From Candidatus Dadabacteria bacterium (lineage in GTDB: Bacteria > Desulfobacterota_D > UBA1144 > Nemesobacterales > UBA2774), in assembly GCA_004356555.1 (NCBI GenBank), contig SMWY01000094.1, positions 1 through 13,704 of the forward strand: a stretch of DNA of 13,704 nucleotides, written 5' to 3'. Both the position numbers and the translations under genes were made by a program. Below the pieces are notes generated by a model. The model was not told the DNA's origin, searched no databases, and saw only the letters and a program-made list of their open reading frames with translations. Of this stretch, positions 1-7,967 are shown in pieces (position 1 is the stretch's first letter; each line of letters starts with the position of its first letter).

Positions 1-434
1 GAAGTCCGAGCCATATAGTGCTTCCTGCGCTGACACTTGCCGCCGGCCCCGCGGCCTATCTGGCTCGTCTGATACGTGCAAGTATGCTAGAAACTTCAGA
101 AGCGCCATTTATTAGAACAGCACGTGCAAAGGGGCTTAGCAATTTTATAGTCGTTACAAAACACATTCTGAGAAATGCTTTGATTCCGGTTGTTACTGTA
201 ATTGGACCCATAACAGCTTTTCTAATAACGGGCTCCTTTGTAGTAGAGCACATTTTTGCTATCCCCGGAATAGGAAGATTTTTCGTGCTGGCGGTTTCAA
301 ACAGGGACTACCCTTTAGTAATGGGAATAACTATCGTATATACGATTATACTTGTACTAGCCAACCTGATTGTAGATATATTGTATGTATACCTGGATCC
401 CAGAATCAAGCTTGATAAAGGCGGGATACAGTAA
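1..434 (+). CDS. Dipeptide/oligopeptide ABC transporter permease, DppB/OppB type (3' part only)
   Basis: Inner-membrane permease subunit of a peptide or nickel type ABC importer. Only the last 143 or so residues are visible. The frame is open from base 3 to the left edge, so the gene begins outside the window, and the GTG at 18 is an internal valine. Visible: the run LPALTLAAGPAAYLARLIRA typical of the family, then the cytoplasmic EAA loop (RTARAKGL...ILRNALIP) that docks on the ATPase subunit, then two hydrophobic segments around residues 60-75 and 100-125 of the visible part, ending with YLDPRIKL. These ends are characteristic of DppB/OppB/GsiC proteins; the substrate cannot be told. The stop codon TAA at 432-434 is followed at once by the truA ATG. 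No DppC-type partner gene follows, which is unusual for this family. Family call is firm, substrate unknown. Confidence 0.9.
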   Translation, partial: SPSHIVLPALTLAAGPAAYLARLIRASMLETSEAPFIRTARAKGLSNFIVVTKHILRNALIPVVTVIGPITAFLITGSFVVEHIFAIPGIGRFFVLAVSNRDYPLVMGITIVYTIILVLANLIVDILYVYLDPRIKLDKGGIQ

Positions 435-1172
435 ATGAGAAACATCAAGATTGTTATAGAGTATGAAGGAACTAATTACCTTGGATGGCAGAGACAACAC
501 GAAGGGCCGACAATACAAGAAGAAATAGAGAATGCTTTAGAGAGCATTACTGGAGAAAACATCGCTCTCTTCGGATCGGGAAGAACTGACTCCGGCGTGC
601 ATGCACTGGGGCAAGTTGCCAATTTTAAGACTGAAAGTAATATCAAAGCTGTCGAATTTCAGATGGGTCTTAATTCTACTCTTCCTAAAGATATAACAAT
701 ATTAGATGCCCGAGAGGTGGATCTAGATTTTCATGCACAGTATTCAGCAAAGAGCAAGACATATATCTATAAGATATTTAATAGTCCTCACCCTTCCGCA
801 CTTCTTAGAAATAGGTCCTGGTATATACCCCAACCTCTTGAATTAGATCTAATGAAGAAACCCGCTGAATATCTCATAGGTGAACACGACTTTAAAGCAT
901 TTGCTCAATCTGGTACAGAGGTAAAAACGACAGTCAGGACGGTTTTAAGTACAGGAATTGAACAAGTAGACAAGGATATTCTGGAATTCAGTATAGAAGC
1001 CACGGGATTCCTTAAGAGAATGGTTAGACTCATAGTGGGAACAATGGTCCAAGTTGGTAAAGGAAGAATTACACCTTCGGACTTCTCAAAGATTCTTGAT
1101 ACTGGAGAGAAAACAAAATTCATATATGCTGCCCCGGCACACGGGCTTTACTTAAGAGAAGTAAAATATTGA
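435..1172 (+). CDS. truA: tRNA pseudouridine synthase A (tRNA U38-40)
   Basis: Cytoplasmic enzyme that isomerises uridine to pseudouridine at positions 38-40 of the tRNA anticodon arm. The 245-residue product is the normal bacterial TruA length. The N terminus carries IEYEGTNYLGWQRQ, and the catalytic loop GSGRTDSGVHALGQVA places the nucleophilic aspartate at residue 52. Further family signatures are YIYKIFNS near residue 110, HDFKAFA near 150 and the C-terminal FLKRMVRLIVGTM. The ATG follows the permease stop codon with no gap, and an AAGGCGG Shine-Dalgarno-like stretch lies inside the permease 3' end (418-424), so translation is probably coupled. The pairing of a peptide permease with truA has no obvious functional logic. 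Confident. Confidence 0.96.
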   Translation: MRNIKIVIEYEGTNYLGWQRQHEGPTIQEEIENALESITGENIALFGSGRTDSGVHALGQVANFKTESNIKAVEFQMGLNSTLPKDITILDAREVDLDFHAQYSAKSKTYIYKIFNSPHPSALLRNRSWYIPQPLELDLMKKPAEYLIGEHDFKAFAQSGTEVKTTVRTVLSTGIEQVDKDILEFSIEATGFLKRMVRLIVGTMVQVGKGRITPSDFSKILDTGEKTKFIYAAPAHGLYLREVKY

Positions 1173-1199
1173 AATTAGCTATAATATCTGAGGTGAACA

Positions 1200-1958
1200 A
1201 TGAAATACATAAGATATGAAGAAAAAGATAAGATAGAAAAATATGGGGTACTTGAAGGAGAGCTAATCAGGGAAATAGAGTGGGATCTGTTTGGAGATTA
1301 CATGCCAACAGATATAACTAATGATATTAATGACGTTAAAATTCTTCCACCATGCACGCCAACAAAAATAGTATGCGTAGGATTGAACTACAGGGATCAC
1401 GCCGAGGAAATGAATAGTAAGCTACCTGAAGATCCTAGACTTTTTATAAAACCTAACACGGCAATTATAGGACATGAAGATACTATTATATATCCAGATC
1501 ATATGTCCTCCAGGGTTGACTATGAAGGCGAGTTAGCGGTTGTGATGGGAAGTAGGGCAAAGGGCGTTAATATAGATGAAGCGCTAGACTATGTTTTCGG
1601 ATATACATGTCTAAATGACATTACCGCCAGAGATCTTACAGCAAAGGACTTGCAGTACACAAGAGGTAAAGGGTTTGATACATTTGCTCCATTTGGACCA
1701 TTTATAGAAACTGACCTTGACGCCTCTAATTTACATATAGCGACATACTTAAACGGAGAAATAAAACAAAGCTCTAATACATCCATGCTGATCTTTAATG
1801 TTCCTAAATTAGTAAGCTTCATTTCAAATGTCATGACTCTTCTTCCAGGCGATATAATATCAACCGGGACTCCATCGGGAATTGGCCCAATGAGAAAGGG
1901 CGATACTATAGAAGTTCATATAGAAGGTATAGGCATACTTAGAAACTACATAGGATAA
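1200..1958 (+). CDS. Fumarylacetoacetate hydrolase (FAH) family protein
   Basis: Metal-dependent enzyme of the FAH/FAHD1 family, whose members hydrolyse or decarboxylate 2-oxo acids such as acylpyruvates, oxaloacetate and homoprotocatechuate-pathway intermediates. The product has 252 residues: a short N-terminal domain, then the FAH fold. Visible: CVGLNYRDHAEE (59-70) with lid residues H67 and E70; the metal ligands E109 and E111 in VDYEGELAVV and D140 in CLNDITARD; the loop RGKGFDTFAPFGP (155-167) with K157; and GTPSGIG (223-229). All key residues are present, so it should be active. The start is supported by GAGGTG at 1190-1195. It lies 27 nt after truA and probably shares its transcript. 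The substrate cannot be read from sequence; no aromatic-degradation genes lie nearby, so an acylpyruvase/oxaloacetate decarboxylase-like housekeeping role is as likely as catabolism. Confidence 0.92.
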   Translation: MKYIRYEEKDKIEKYGVLEGELIREIEWDLFGDYMPTDITNDINDVKILPPCTPTKIVCVGLNYRDHAEEMNSKLPEDPRLFIKPNTAIIGHEDTIIYPDHMSSRVDYEGELAVVMGSRAKGVNIDEALDYVFGYTCLNDITARDLTAKDLQYTRGKGFDTFAPFGPFIETDLDASNLHIATYLNGEIKQSSNTSMLIFNVPKLVSFISNVMTLLPGDIISTGTPSGIGPMRKGDTIEVHIEGIGILRNYIG

Positions 1959-1961
1959 TTT

Positions 1962-1987
1962 TGCTTATTATGAACATAATATTAGCA
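1962..1987. repeat. Short imperfect inverted repeat just after the FAH gene
   Basis: TGCT-TATTATG (1962-1972) pairs with CATAATA (1975-1981) and AGCA (1984-1987), with TT unpaired on the right and only two bases between the arms. No U-run follows, so it is a poor intrinsic terminator. It may be a protein-binding palindrome or chance in AT-rich DNA. Confidence 0.3.
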
Positions 1988-1988
1988 T

Positions 1989-2084
1989 AAAGAGCTTCTA
2001 TTTCATTTGTAGAATCGACCTTGCTTCATTAACAATATCCTGTGTATTCGCATTTCGAAGAGAAATTAAGAATTGAAGCTCTTT
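1989..2084. repeat. 10-bp perfect inverted repeat with 76-nt spacer
   Basis: AAAGAGCTTC at 1989-1998 is the exact reverse complement of GAAGCTCTTT at 2075-2084. On the plus strand the right arm continues into more T residues (2085-2086), so a folded transcript would look like a long-loop terminator for the truA-FAH unit. A small internal stem TTCG/CGAA lies near 2047-2058. Whether it acts as a terminator, a structured RNA or nothing is not decidable from one sequence. Confidence 0.4.
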
Positions 2085-2234
2085 TTTCGATATAAGAAAC
2101 GTCATCCCAAGCAAAATCATTCCCGAGAGAAGGTATAAAAACCAAGAATGAAATAAGAAAGAAAAAAAATCGCAATGATTGATTTATTGCTGATCAAGTA
2201 GTTGATTCCAGTACTGTTCTCACTTTGACCGGCT

Positions 2235-2252
2235 GCTGGCCCAACGGGCAGC
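2235..2252. repeat. GC-rich hairpin in the 1959-2551 gap
   Basis: GCTG (2235-2238) and CCC (2240-2242) pair with GGG (2246-2248) and CAGC (2249-2252), with one bulged G at 2239 and an AAC loop. It stands out from its AT-rich surroundings. No T-run follows directly, so it is not called a terminator. Confidence 0.35.
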
Positions 2253-2540
2253 TCATGATCTTGGATCTTGACCGATTTGTTATTTTTCTTACCCCATTAT
2301 TATATTTCCAATTTTCAATTCAGATTTTTTAGAACTCCCTTTTTATATACATAATCAGCGAAATAATTAGGCTTAATATTTTATGATTTTTTGAAAAGAG
2401 TTAAACTAGGATAACATTTGCAGAAGATTAGCTTAAAAAGAAAAAAGTGGCTGCTACTAATTCTTTATCACAGTTTTAAGATAAACACTTTCCCATCCGA
2501 TACACTCTGGGTAAAATACGGAACACCTTAATTTAGAAAA

Positions 2541-2554
2541 GGAGATATAAATTG
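2541..2554 (+). promoter_or_regulatory. Ribosome-binding site setting the TTG start of leuB
   Basis: AAAAGGAGAT, with GGAG at 2541-2544, lies 7 nt before TTG at 2552-2554. No ATG or GTG is better placed, and the family N terminus (PKVLVLPGDGIG) begins at the second codon, so TTG is the start. Confidence 0.85.
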
Positions 2555-3646
2555 CCTAAAGTACTGGTTCTTCCCGGAGACGGAATTGGAGTTGAAGTAA
2601 CAAACGTAAGTCTTGATATTCTTAATATTATAGGAGAAAAACATAATATAGATTTTGAATTTGAAACAGAGTTATTCGGCGGATCTTCAATTGACGAACA
2701 CGGTATCCCAATAACCAATGAAGTGATAGAGAAAGCCAAATCAGCCGACGCTGTTCTGATGGGAGCAGTAGGAGGTCCTAAATGGGAAAACCTAGCTCAT
2801 GAGAATAAACCCGAAAGCGGTCTTCTTGCTTTAAGAAAAGAACTTGATGCATTTGCAAATTTAAGGCCGGCTATTGTATACCCTGCTCTTGCCGATGCCT
2901 CAACACTAAAGAGAGAAGTTGTTGAGGGTGTAGACATTATGGTAGTAAGAGAACTCACTGGAGGTATCTATTTTGGTCGTCCTCGGGGTATTGAGAAGCT
3001 TAAGGATGGTCAGGAAAAAGGATTTAACACTTTGAGCTATACAACTCTAGAAATTGAAAGGATCGCAAGGGTCGCTTTTGATATCGCGAGAAAAAGAAAT
3101 AAGAAGCTAACCTCAATTGATAAAGCTAACGTGCTTGAAGTTATGCAGCTCTGGAGAACAACAGTTACACGAATTGGGGAAACCGAATATCCTGATGTGG
3201 AGTTAGAGCACCTTTATGTAGATAATGCAGCTATGCAGTTAATAAGAAGACCTAAGAGCTTCGATGTAATGCTCGCCGGGAACATGTTCGGCGACATTAT
3301 AAGTGATGAAGCCGCTCAGCTTACAGGATCTCTAGGAATGCTGCCCTCGGCCAGTATAGGAGAAGGTGCAATATACGAACCCGTTCACGGAAGCGCTCCC
3401 GACATTGCCGGGCAAAATATGGCAAACCCCATTGCCATGATCCTAACATCCGCAATGATGCTAAAATACTCATTTGATCTGGACCAGCCTGCAAGAGTAA
3501 TAGAAGAAGCAGTAGAAAGAGTTCTTGAGAAAGGTTTTAGAACTGCAGATATATATCATGAAGGAATGATAAAATTAGGATGTAAAGAGATGGGAGAGGA
3601 AATAGCCCGGGAAATTAAGGACTATAAGGAAACTCCCTTAGTATAA
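2552..3646 (+). CDS. leuB: 3-isopropylmalate dehydrogenase
   Basis: NAD-dependent oxidative decarboxylation of (2R,3S)-3-isopropylmalate to 2-oxoisocaproate, the third step of leucine biosynthesis, in the cytoplasm. The 364-residue length is typical. Visible: LPGDGIG (7-13); LLALRKELDAFANLRPA (91-107), the substrate loop of LeuB rather than of isocitrate dehydrogenase, with R95 and R105; R133; catalytic Y140 in GGIYFGRPRG and K191 in SIDKANVLE; metal-binding D224, D248 and D252 in VDNAAMQ and FGDIISDEAAQ; and the NAD loop EPVHGSAPDIAGQ (276-288). All catalytic residues are present. Translation starts at a TTG codon behind a good GGAG site, and mfd begins 3 nt after the stop. No leuA, leuC or leuD is in the window. 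The rare TTG start may keep expression moderate. Confidence 0.96.
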   Translation: MPKVLVLPGDGIGVEVTNVSLDILNIIGEKHNIDFEFETELFGGSSIDEHGIPITNEVIEKAKSADAVLMGAVGGPKWENLAHENKPESGLLALRKELDAFANLRPAIVYPALADASTLKREVVEGVDIMVVRELTGGIYFGRPRGIEKLKDGQEKGFNTLSYTTLEIERIARVAFDIARKRNKKLTSIDKANVLEVMQLWRTTVTRIGETEYPDVELEHLYVDNAAMQLIRRPKSFDVMLAGNMFGDIISDEAAQLTGSLGMLPSASIGEGAIYEPVHGSAPDIAGQNMANPIAMILTSAMMLKYSFDLDQPARVIEEAVERVLEKGFRTADIYHEGMIKLGCKEMGEEIAREIKDYKETPLV

Positions 3647-3649
3647 ATC

Positions 3650-6600
3650 GTGAGTAAACAATCTAGTATTTCAGAAACTGTAAATAAGAACCTTTTTAGC
3701 AGCCAAAATTTTAAAAATCTCTTAAGTAAAATAGACTCTGGAGAAAAAATAATATCTCTCTCCGGTCTGAGCGGCTCTTCCAAATTTTATCTAGTATCAG
3801 AAATCTTAAGTACTATTAAAAGACCTGTTCTTTTCTTATCTCCTACAAAAAAGAAGGCAGAATCGGCATCAAAAAATCTATCATTCTTTCTTCCAAAACC
3901 CCCTCCTGTCCTATTAAAAAAGGAGCCCGGGTGGGGAGAAGCCCTCTTTTCATCAAAATCACTGTTATTAAAGGAAAGAATTAACTGGCTCTACTGTGCA
4001 ATGAGTGGGCAGCCGGTAATTGCTGAAATAGGTGCTCTCTTTGAAAGAATTGTGCCTAGGAAATCCTTTTATAATTTTGTCATGGAAATTACTAAAGGGG
4101 ACTTGCTATTAAGAGAAGAATTTATAATTCGTCTCAAGCAAACTGGCTATGTAGAAACAGACTTTGTACAAGGCCGGGGGGAGATTAGCACTAGGGGCTC
4201 TATTTTAGACATATTCTCACCCGGACAGAACAACCCAATAAGGCTTGAATTTATTGGAGATGAAGTGGGTTCAATTAGAATTTTCAATATAGAGGACCAA
4301 AAATCAACCGAGAAAATAGAAAACGCTGTATTTTTACCGGCAAGCGGTATTGTACTGGATCAAAAATCAATCGATAGAGCGACAAAATACTTAAAAACAA
4401 GAGCAGATGAAGATGGAATACCGGCCCGAAATAAACTTCAGATCATTGGGGAAATTGAAAAAGGAGAAAGAATCCCCAATATTGAATGGCTTCTTCCTTC
4501 ATTTTATCCAAAGTTAAGTTCAATATTTGATTACCTGCCCGCTGATACATTAATAATAAAAGATGAACCAGAGGAGATCTTGAGTTCTGTTGAAACCTTT
4601 GTAGAATCCTTGCCGGAAACAGAAGCTATCTTAAAAAAACAACTTAAAATTGCTCCCGCTATCCAAGAGCTTTTTTTCACTGAGGATTATATTAAAAAGA
4701 AAGTTAAGGCATTCCAAAACATGCTCTTAAGAGACTTAGACGTATCTAATGATAAGAATAAAACCGTCAGGTTCAATGCAGAGCCGATATCAATCAAATG
4801 GGCCAATGATGGGGATTCTCCCATAGATACACTGTCAGAAAAAATAGAAGAATGTCAAAATGACGGATATTCCCTGCTTTTAGCATTTAAAACACAAAAC
4901 GAACGCGACAAAATTCTATATCTGCTAAAAGAGCGTGGTTACGAAAATATAGCTTCACGTCTGGGAGACCTAGCTAAGGGCTTTAAATTTCAGGAAGCAA
5001 AGCTTGAGATACTAACCGAGGAAGAAATATTTGGGGAAAAGAAAAATAGGATTACTTACAAAAAGGGAAAGGATGTACCCTCGGCTTTTATTACCTCCTT
5101 TAGCGAACTTAAACCGGGTGATTATATTGTGCATGTGGAGTTTGGCATTGGAATCTTTAGGAACCTTAAAAAGTTAAAAATAGGCAATACGGAAAGTGAT
5201 TTTATACAATGTGAATATGCCGGTGGAGATAAAATATATGTACCCGTCGATAAACTTAAGCTAGTCCAGAGATATATAGGCGATGGTAAACCGCATAAGG
5301 TAGACAGACTTGGGAACCAAAGCTGGAACACAAGGGTTAAAAAAGTAAGGAAAGCCGTAGAGAATGTGGCTGGAGAGCTCCTTGAATTATATGCACGTAG
5401 AAAAGCGGAAAAGGGGTTTAAGTATTCAAAAAGAGATGAGACATACCGGGGGTTTGAGTTAGAGTTCGACTATGAAGAAACTCCTGATCAGGAAGCTGCT
5501 ATTGAAGACGTTATGCAGGATATGGAATCCTCAAAACCAATGGACAGGTTAATCTGTGGAGATGTGGGTTTCGGTAAAACTGAAGTTGCTCTGAGAGCGG
5601 CATTTAAAGCTGCTATGGACGGAAAGCAGGTAGTCTTTCTAGTACCCACTACGCTCCTTGCGGACCAGCACTATAAAACTGCTCTTAACAGATTAAAGGA
5701 ATATCCTATTATGATTGATGTCCTGTCCAGATTTAAAAGCGGCAAACAGGAAAAAGAGACAATTTTAAAACTAAAAGAGGGCAAAGTCGATATCATTATC
5801 GGAACTCATAAACTACTTAATGATAAAATCAAATTTAAGGATTTAGGACTGCTCATTATTGATGAAGAGCACAGATTTGGAGTATCTCAAAAAGAGAAGC
5901 TTAAAAAATTAAAACAAGGAGTTGACGTACTCTCATTAAGCGCGACACCTATTCCCAGAACCCTCCAACTCTCTCTCGCTAAAATCAGGGATATTAGCCT
6001 AATTACAACTCCCCCGGAAGGCAGACAGTCAATAGACACACATATTTATAAATCAAACTCAAATATAATCACTGAAGCTGTCTCTAAGGAAATAAGGCGC
6101 GGCGGATCAGTGTTTTTTATCCATAATCGGATAAAGGATATTTACAGAGTCGCAGATCGTGTGCAAGAGCTTGTGCCCAATGCCAGGATCGAAGTTGCTC
6201 ACGGAAGAATGAGGGAAAAACCGCTTGAGGAGAGTATAGGGAAATTTATTAAGGGCGACATAGATATACTGGTAACAACCGCAATTGTAGAATCAGGATT
6301 GGATATTCCGAGAGCAAACACGATAATAATAGATGATGCTCATACATTCGGGCTTGCGGATTTATATCAATTAAGGGGCAGAGTTGGCAGGTCTGAGCAA
6401 AAAGCATATGCATATTTTTTAATTCCCAGCACAAGACCCCTCACTGATGAAGCAAAAAGAAGACTCAAAGTAATATCAGAATTTAAAGAGCTTGGATCAG
6501 GATTTAAACTTGCTCTCTCGGATCTTGAAATAAGAGGTGCCGGGCACCTCTTTGGAAATGAACAATCGGGACATATAGCTGATGTAGGCCTTGAACTCTA

Positions 6601-7072
6601 CTTGGATATGTTAGAAGGTGCAGTCAAAAGACTCCAGGGTGAGGCTCAAGAAGAAGAGACCGAACCTGAGATATCTCTTAACTTACCGGCCTTCATCCCT
6701 GATGATTATATCTCTACTGACGCTGAGAGACTACTTATTTATAAGAGGTTATCTGCAATCGGCTCTAAAAAGGAAATCCTAAATTTAAGAGTAGAGTTAA
6801 CAGACCGGTTCGGCGACATACCTGAGCCTACATTAAACCTCATAGAGTTAATAGATTTAAAACTTTTAATGAAAGGGCTCTCTATTGAAAAAGCTGAGAT
6901 TAGGAATAAAAGAACTGTTATAATATTCTCAGAAAATTCAAAGTTTCATACCAGCTTCCCTCCTAAGGGAAAAATGGAAGTACTTTATGAAAATGAAGAT
7001 TCTATTAACGAGACAAAAAATATATTGAAAGATTTACTCAAGATTGAGAAGGCAAAACAAAAACCTCACTGA
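3650..7072 (+). CDS. mfd: Transcription-repair coupling factor
   Basis: ATP-driven translocase that removes RNA polymerase stalled at DNA damage and recruits UvrA. The 1140-residue product is close to the usual full length. Order of domains: UvrB-like N-terminal module (about 1-330) whose P-loop region reads SGLSGSSK, a degenerate Walker A as is normal in Mfd; RNA polymerase-interacting domain (about 485-560) beginning LKPGDYIVHVEFGIGIF; RecG-like translocase with Walker A GDVGFGKT (637-644), DEEH box (738-741), SATPIPRTLQLSL and LRGRVGRSE (around 908-916); and the C-terminal TRCF domain (about 990-1090). No motif is missing. The GTG start is 3 nt after the leuB stop; the nearest purine-rich AAGGA (3626-3630) is too distant to be a good Shine-Dalgarno, so translation probably depends on ribosomes finishing leuB. 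Confident. Confidence 0.97.
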   Translation: MSKQSSISETVNKNLFSSQNFKNLLSKIDSGEKIISLSGLSGSSKFYLVSEILSTIKRPVLFLSPTKKKAESASKNLSFFLPKPPPVLLKKEPGWGEALFSSKSLLLKERINWLYCAMSGQPVIAEIGALFERIVPRKSFYNFVMEITKGDLLLREEFIIRLKQTGYVETDFVQGRGEISTRGSILDIFSPGQNNPIRLEFIGDEVGSIRIFNIEDQKSTEKIENAVFLPASGIVLDQKSIDRATKYLKTRADEDGIPARNKLQIIGEIEKGERIPNIEWLLPSFYPKLSSIFDYLPADTLIIKDEPEEILSSVETFVESLPETEAILKKQLKIAPAIQELFFTEDYIKKKVKAFQNMLLRDLDVSNDKNKTVRFNAEPISIKWANDGDSPIDTLSEKIEECQNDGYSLLLAFKTQNERDKILYLLKERGYENIASRLGDLAKGFKFQEAKLEILTEEEIFGEKKNRITYKKGKDVPSAFITSFSELKPGDYIVHVEFGIGIFRNLKKLKIGNTESDFIQCEYAGGDKIYVPVDKLKLVQRYIGDGKPHKVDRLGNQSWNTRVKKVRKAVENVAGELLELYARRKAEKGFKYSKRDETYRGFELEFDYEETPDQEAAIEDVMQDMESSKPMDRLICGDVGFGKTEVALRAAFKAAMDGKQVVFLVPTTLLADQHYKTALNRLKEYPIMIDVLSRFKSGKQEKETILKLKEGKVDIIIGTHKLLNDKIKFKDLGLLIIDEEHRFGVSQKEKLKKLKQGVDVLSLSATPIPRTLQLSLAKIRDISLITTPPEGRQSIDTHIYKSNSNIITEAVSKEIRRGGSVFFIHNRIKDIYRVADRVQELVPNARIEVAHGRMREKPLEESIGKFIKGDIDILVTTAIVESGLDIPRANTIIIDDAHTFGLADLYQLRGRVGRSEQKAYAYFLIPSTRPLTDEAKRRLKVISEFKELGSGFKLALSDLEIRGAGHLFGNEQSGHIADVGLELYLDMLEGAVKRLQGEAQEEETEPEISLNLPAFIPDDYISTDAERLLIYKRLSAIGSKKEILNLRVELTDRFGDIPEPTLNLIELIDLKLLMKGLSIEKAEIRNKRTVIIFSENSKFHTSFPPKGKMEVLYENEDSINETKNILKDLLKIEKAKQKPH

Positions 7073-7097
7073 CAATTAGATTTGGAGAAAAGAATAG

Positions 7098-7967
7098 ATG
7101 AGAATCTTAATCCTGATTTTAACAATTGGGTTCATTTTCAGCTGCAACAACTCTAATAATGAAACCAAAGAAGCACCGTCAGATATCTTAGCCCTAGTCG
7201 GCTCAGAAAGTATAACCAAAGACGACCTGAGGGATGAACTCAACAAACTTTCCTATAAACAAAGATCTATTTATAGCTCTTCTCCGGAAAAACTAAATAA
7301 ATTTTTAGACACTCATATAAACGAAAAAGTTTTATATAACGAGGCTTTAAAAAGAGGATTTGAAAATAGGGGTGATATTCAAGAAGAAATCGACCGTTAT
7401 AAGAAACAGCTTATAATAAAAACCTTCGGCAAAGAAATTTTAGGTGAATTAGAATTAAATAATGACGATATTACGATGTACTATGATCAAAACAAGAAAG
7501 AGTTTGAGCGTATACAAATAAGTAAAATCTTTATAAAAACTAATCCTGAAAATGGTATTTCTAGTGAATCCGCACTATCCAAGGCCGAGCTCGTCTCAAG
7601 TAAGGCAAATGCTGGTGAGAGTTTTGAAGAGCTCGCGCTTGAGTACTCAGATGACCCGATTTCGAAAAAAAAGGGCGGTAAGGTAGGATATATTAATCGG
7701 GGGAAGTTTCCCCAACAGATAGATAACGAAATATTTGAGCTTAAAGAAGGAGAAATCACAAAACCGTTTGAAGTTCAGGGCGGGTACCTTATAATTAAAG
7801 CAAATCAAGAACCTGATTTTCCCCCATATGGACAGGTCGAGCGGATCATACGCTCAAAATTAACTAACGAGAGACTCCTTAATTACATAAACGGCCTAAG
7901 AGAACAATGGGGAGTCAGAGTATATAAAGATAGATTACAGGAGATAATAAAAAGTGAACCTAAGTAA
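7098..7967 (+). CDS. PpiC/PrsA-like parvulin-domain lipoprotein, probably catalytically degenerate
   Basis: A 289-residue exported folding factor. A short hydrophobic leader ends in a lipobox (IFSC, with Cys16 the lipidated residue), so the mature protein should be anchored to a membrane leaflet in the periplasm. A SurA/PrsA-type helical region (about 28-125, with LNKFLDTHINEKVLYNEAL) is followed by a parvulin domain (about 138-238) containing the hallmark EYSDDPISKKKGGKVGYINRG. The two histidines normally conserved in parvulins are absent: the usual HIL strand reads SKIFI and the usual GYHII reads GYLII. A chaperone or scaffolding role is therefore more likely than isomerase activity. Start: GGAG at 7084-7087, 10 nt before the ATG. 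It lies 25 nt after mfd, and its last 14 nt overlap the next gene, a SurA-like protein that keeps both histidines. Confidence 0.9.
   Translation: MRILILILTIGFIFSCNNSNNETKEAPSDILALVGSESITKDDLRDELNKLSYKQRSIYSSSPEKLNKFLDTHINEKVLYNEALKRGFENRGDIQEEIDRYKKQLIIKTFGKEILGELELNNDDITMYYDQNKKEFERIQISKIFIKTNPENGISSESALSKAELVSSKANAGESFEELALEYSDDPISKKKGGKVGYINRGKFPQQIDNEIFELKEGEITKPFEVQGGYLIIKANQEPDFPPYGQVERIIRSKLTNERLLNYINGLREQWGVRVYKDRLQEIIKSEPK

Larger units (their letters stand above)
1959..2551. other. 593-nt AT-rich gap without a supported gene
   Basis: No tRNA, rRNA or convincing gene was found here. On the minus strand a frame is open from 2183 to the stop at 1998-2000 (61 codons). It includes a hydrophobic run (WFLYLLSGMILLGMTFLI) followed by a charged tail, as in a small single-span membrane protein; its first ATG (2118-2120) has no ribosome-binding site. 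On the plus strand a frame open from about 2183 to the stop at 2330-2332 reads DSSTVLTLTGCWPNGQLM and then turns hydrophobic; its ATG (2255) also lacks a clear ribosome-binding site. Both look more like decayed fragments than genes. A GC-rich island sits at 2229-2253. The leuB promoter should lie near the right end, with TAAAAT at 2512-2517 as a possible -10, but no good -35 is visible. Confidence 0.5.

Noticed and set aside
18..20. GTG at 18 as the start of the permease gene
   Set aside because: The frame is open to the left edge and the residues before it (SPSHI) fit the family, so the gene continues outside the window.
5122..5331. Minus-strand open frame inside mfd, and similar antisense frames elsewhere (for example 1589-1834, 2533-2739, 6249-6434, 7487-7759, 8034-8270, 12424-12657, 12685-12942)
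   Set aside because: They lie opposite genes with clear family motifs, have no ribosome-binding sites worth noting and read as low-complexity shadows.
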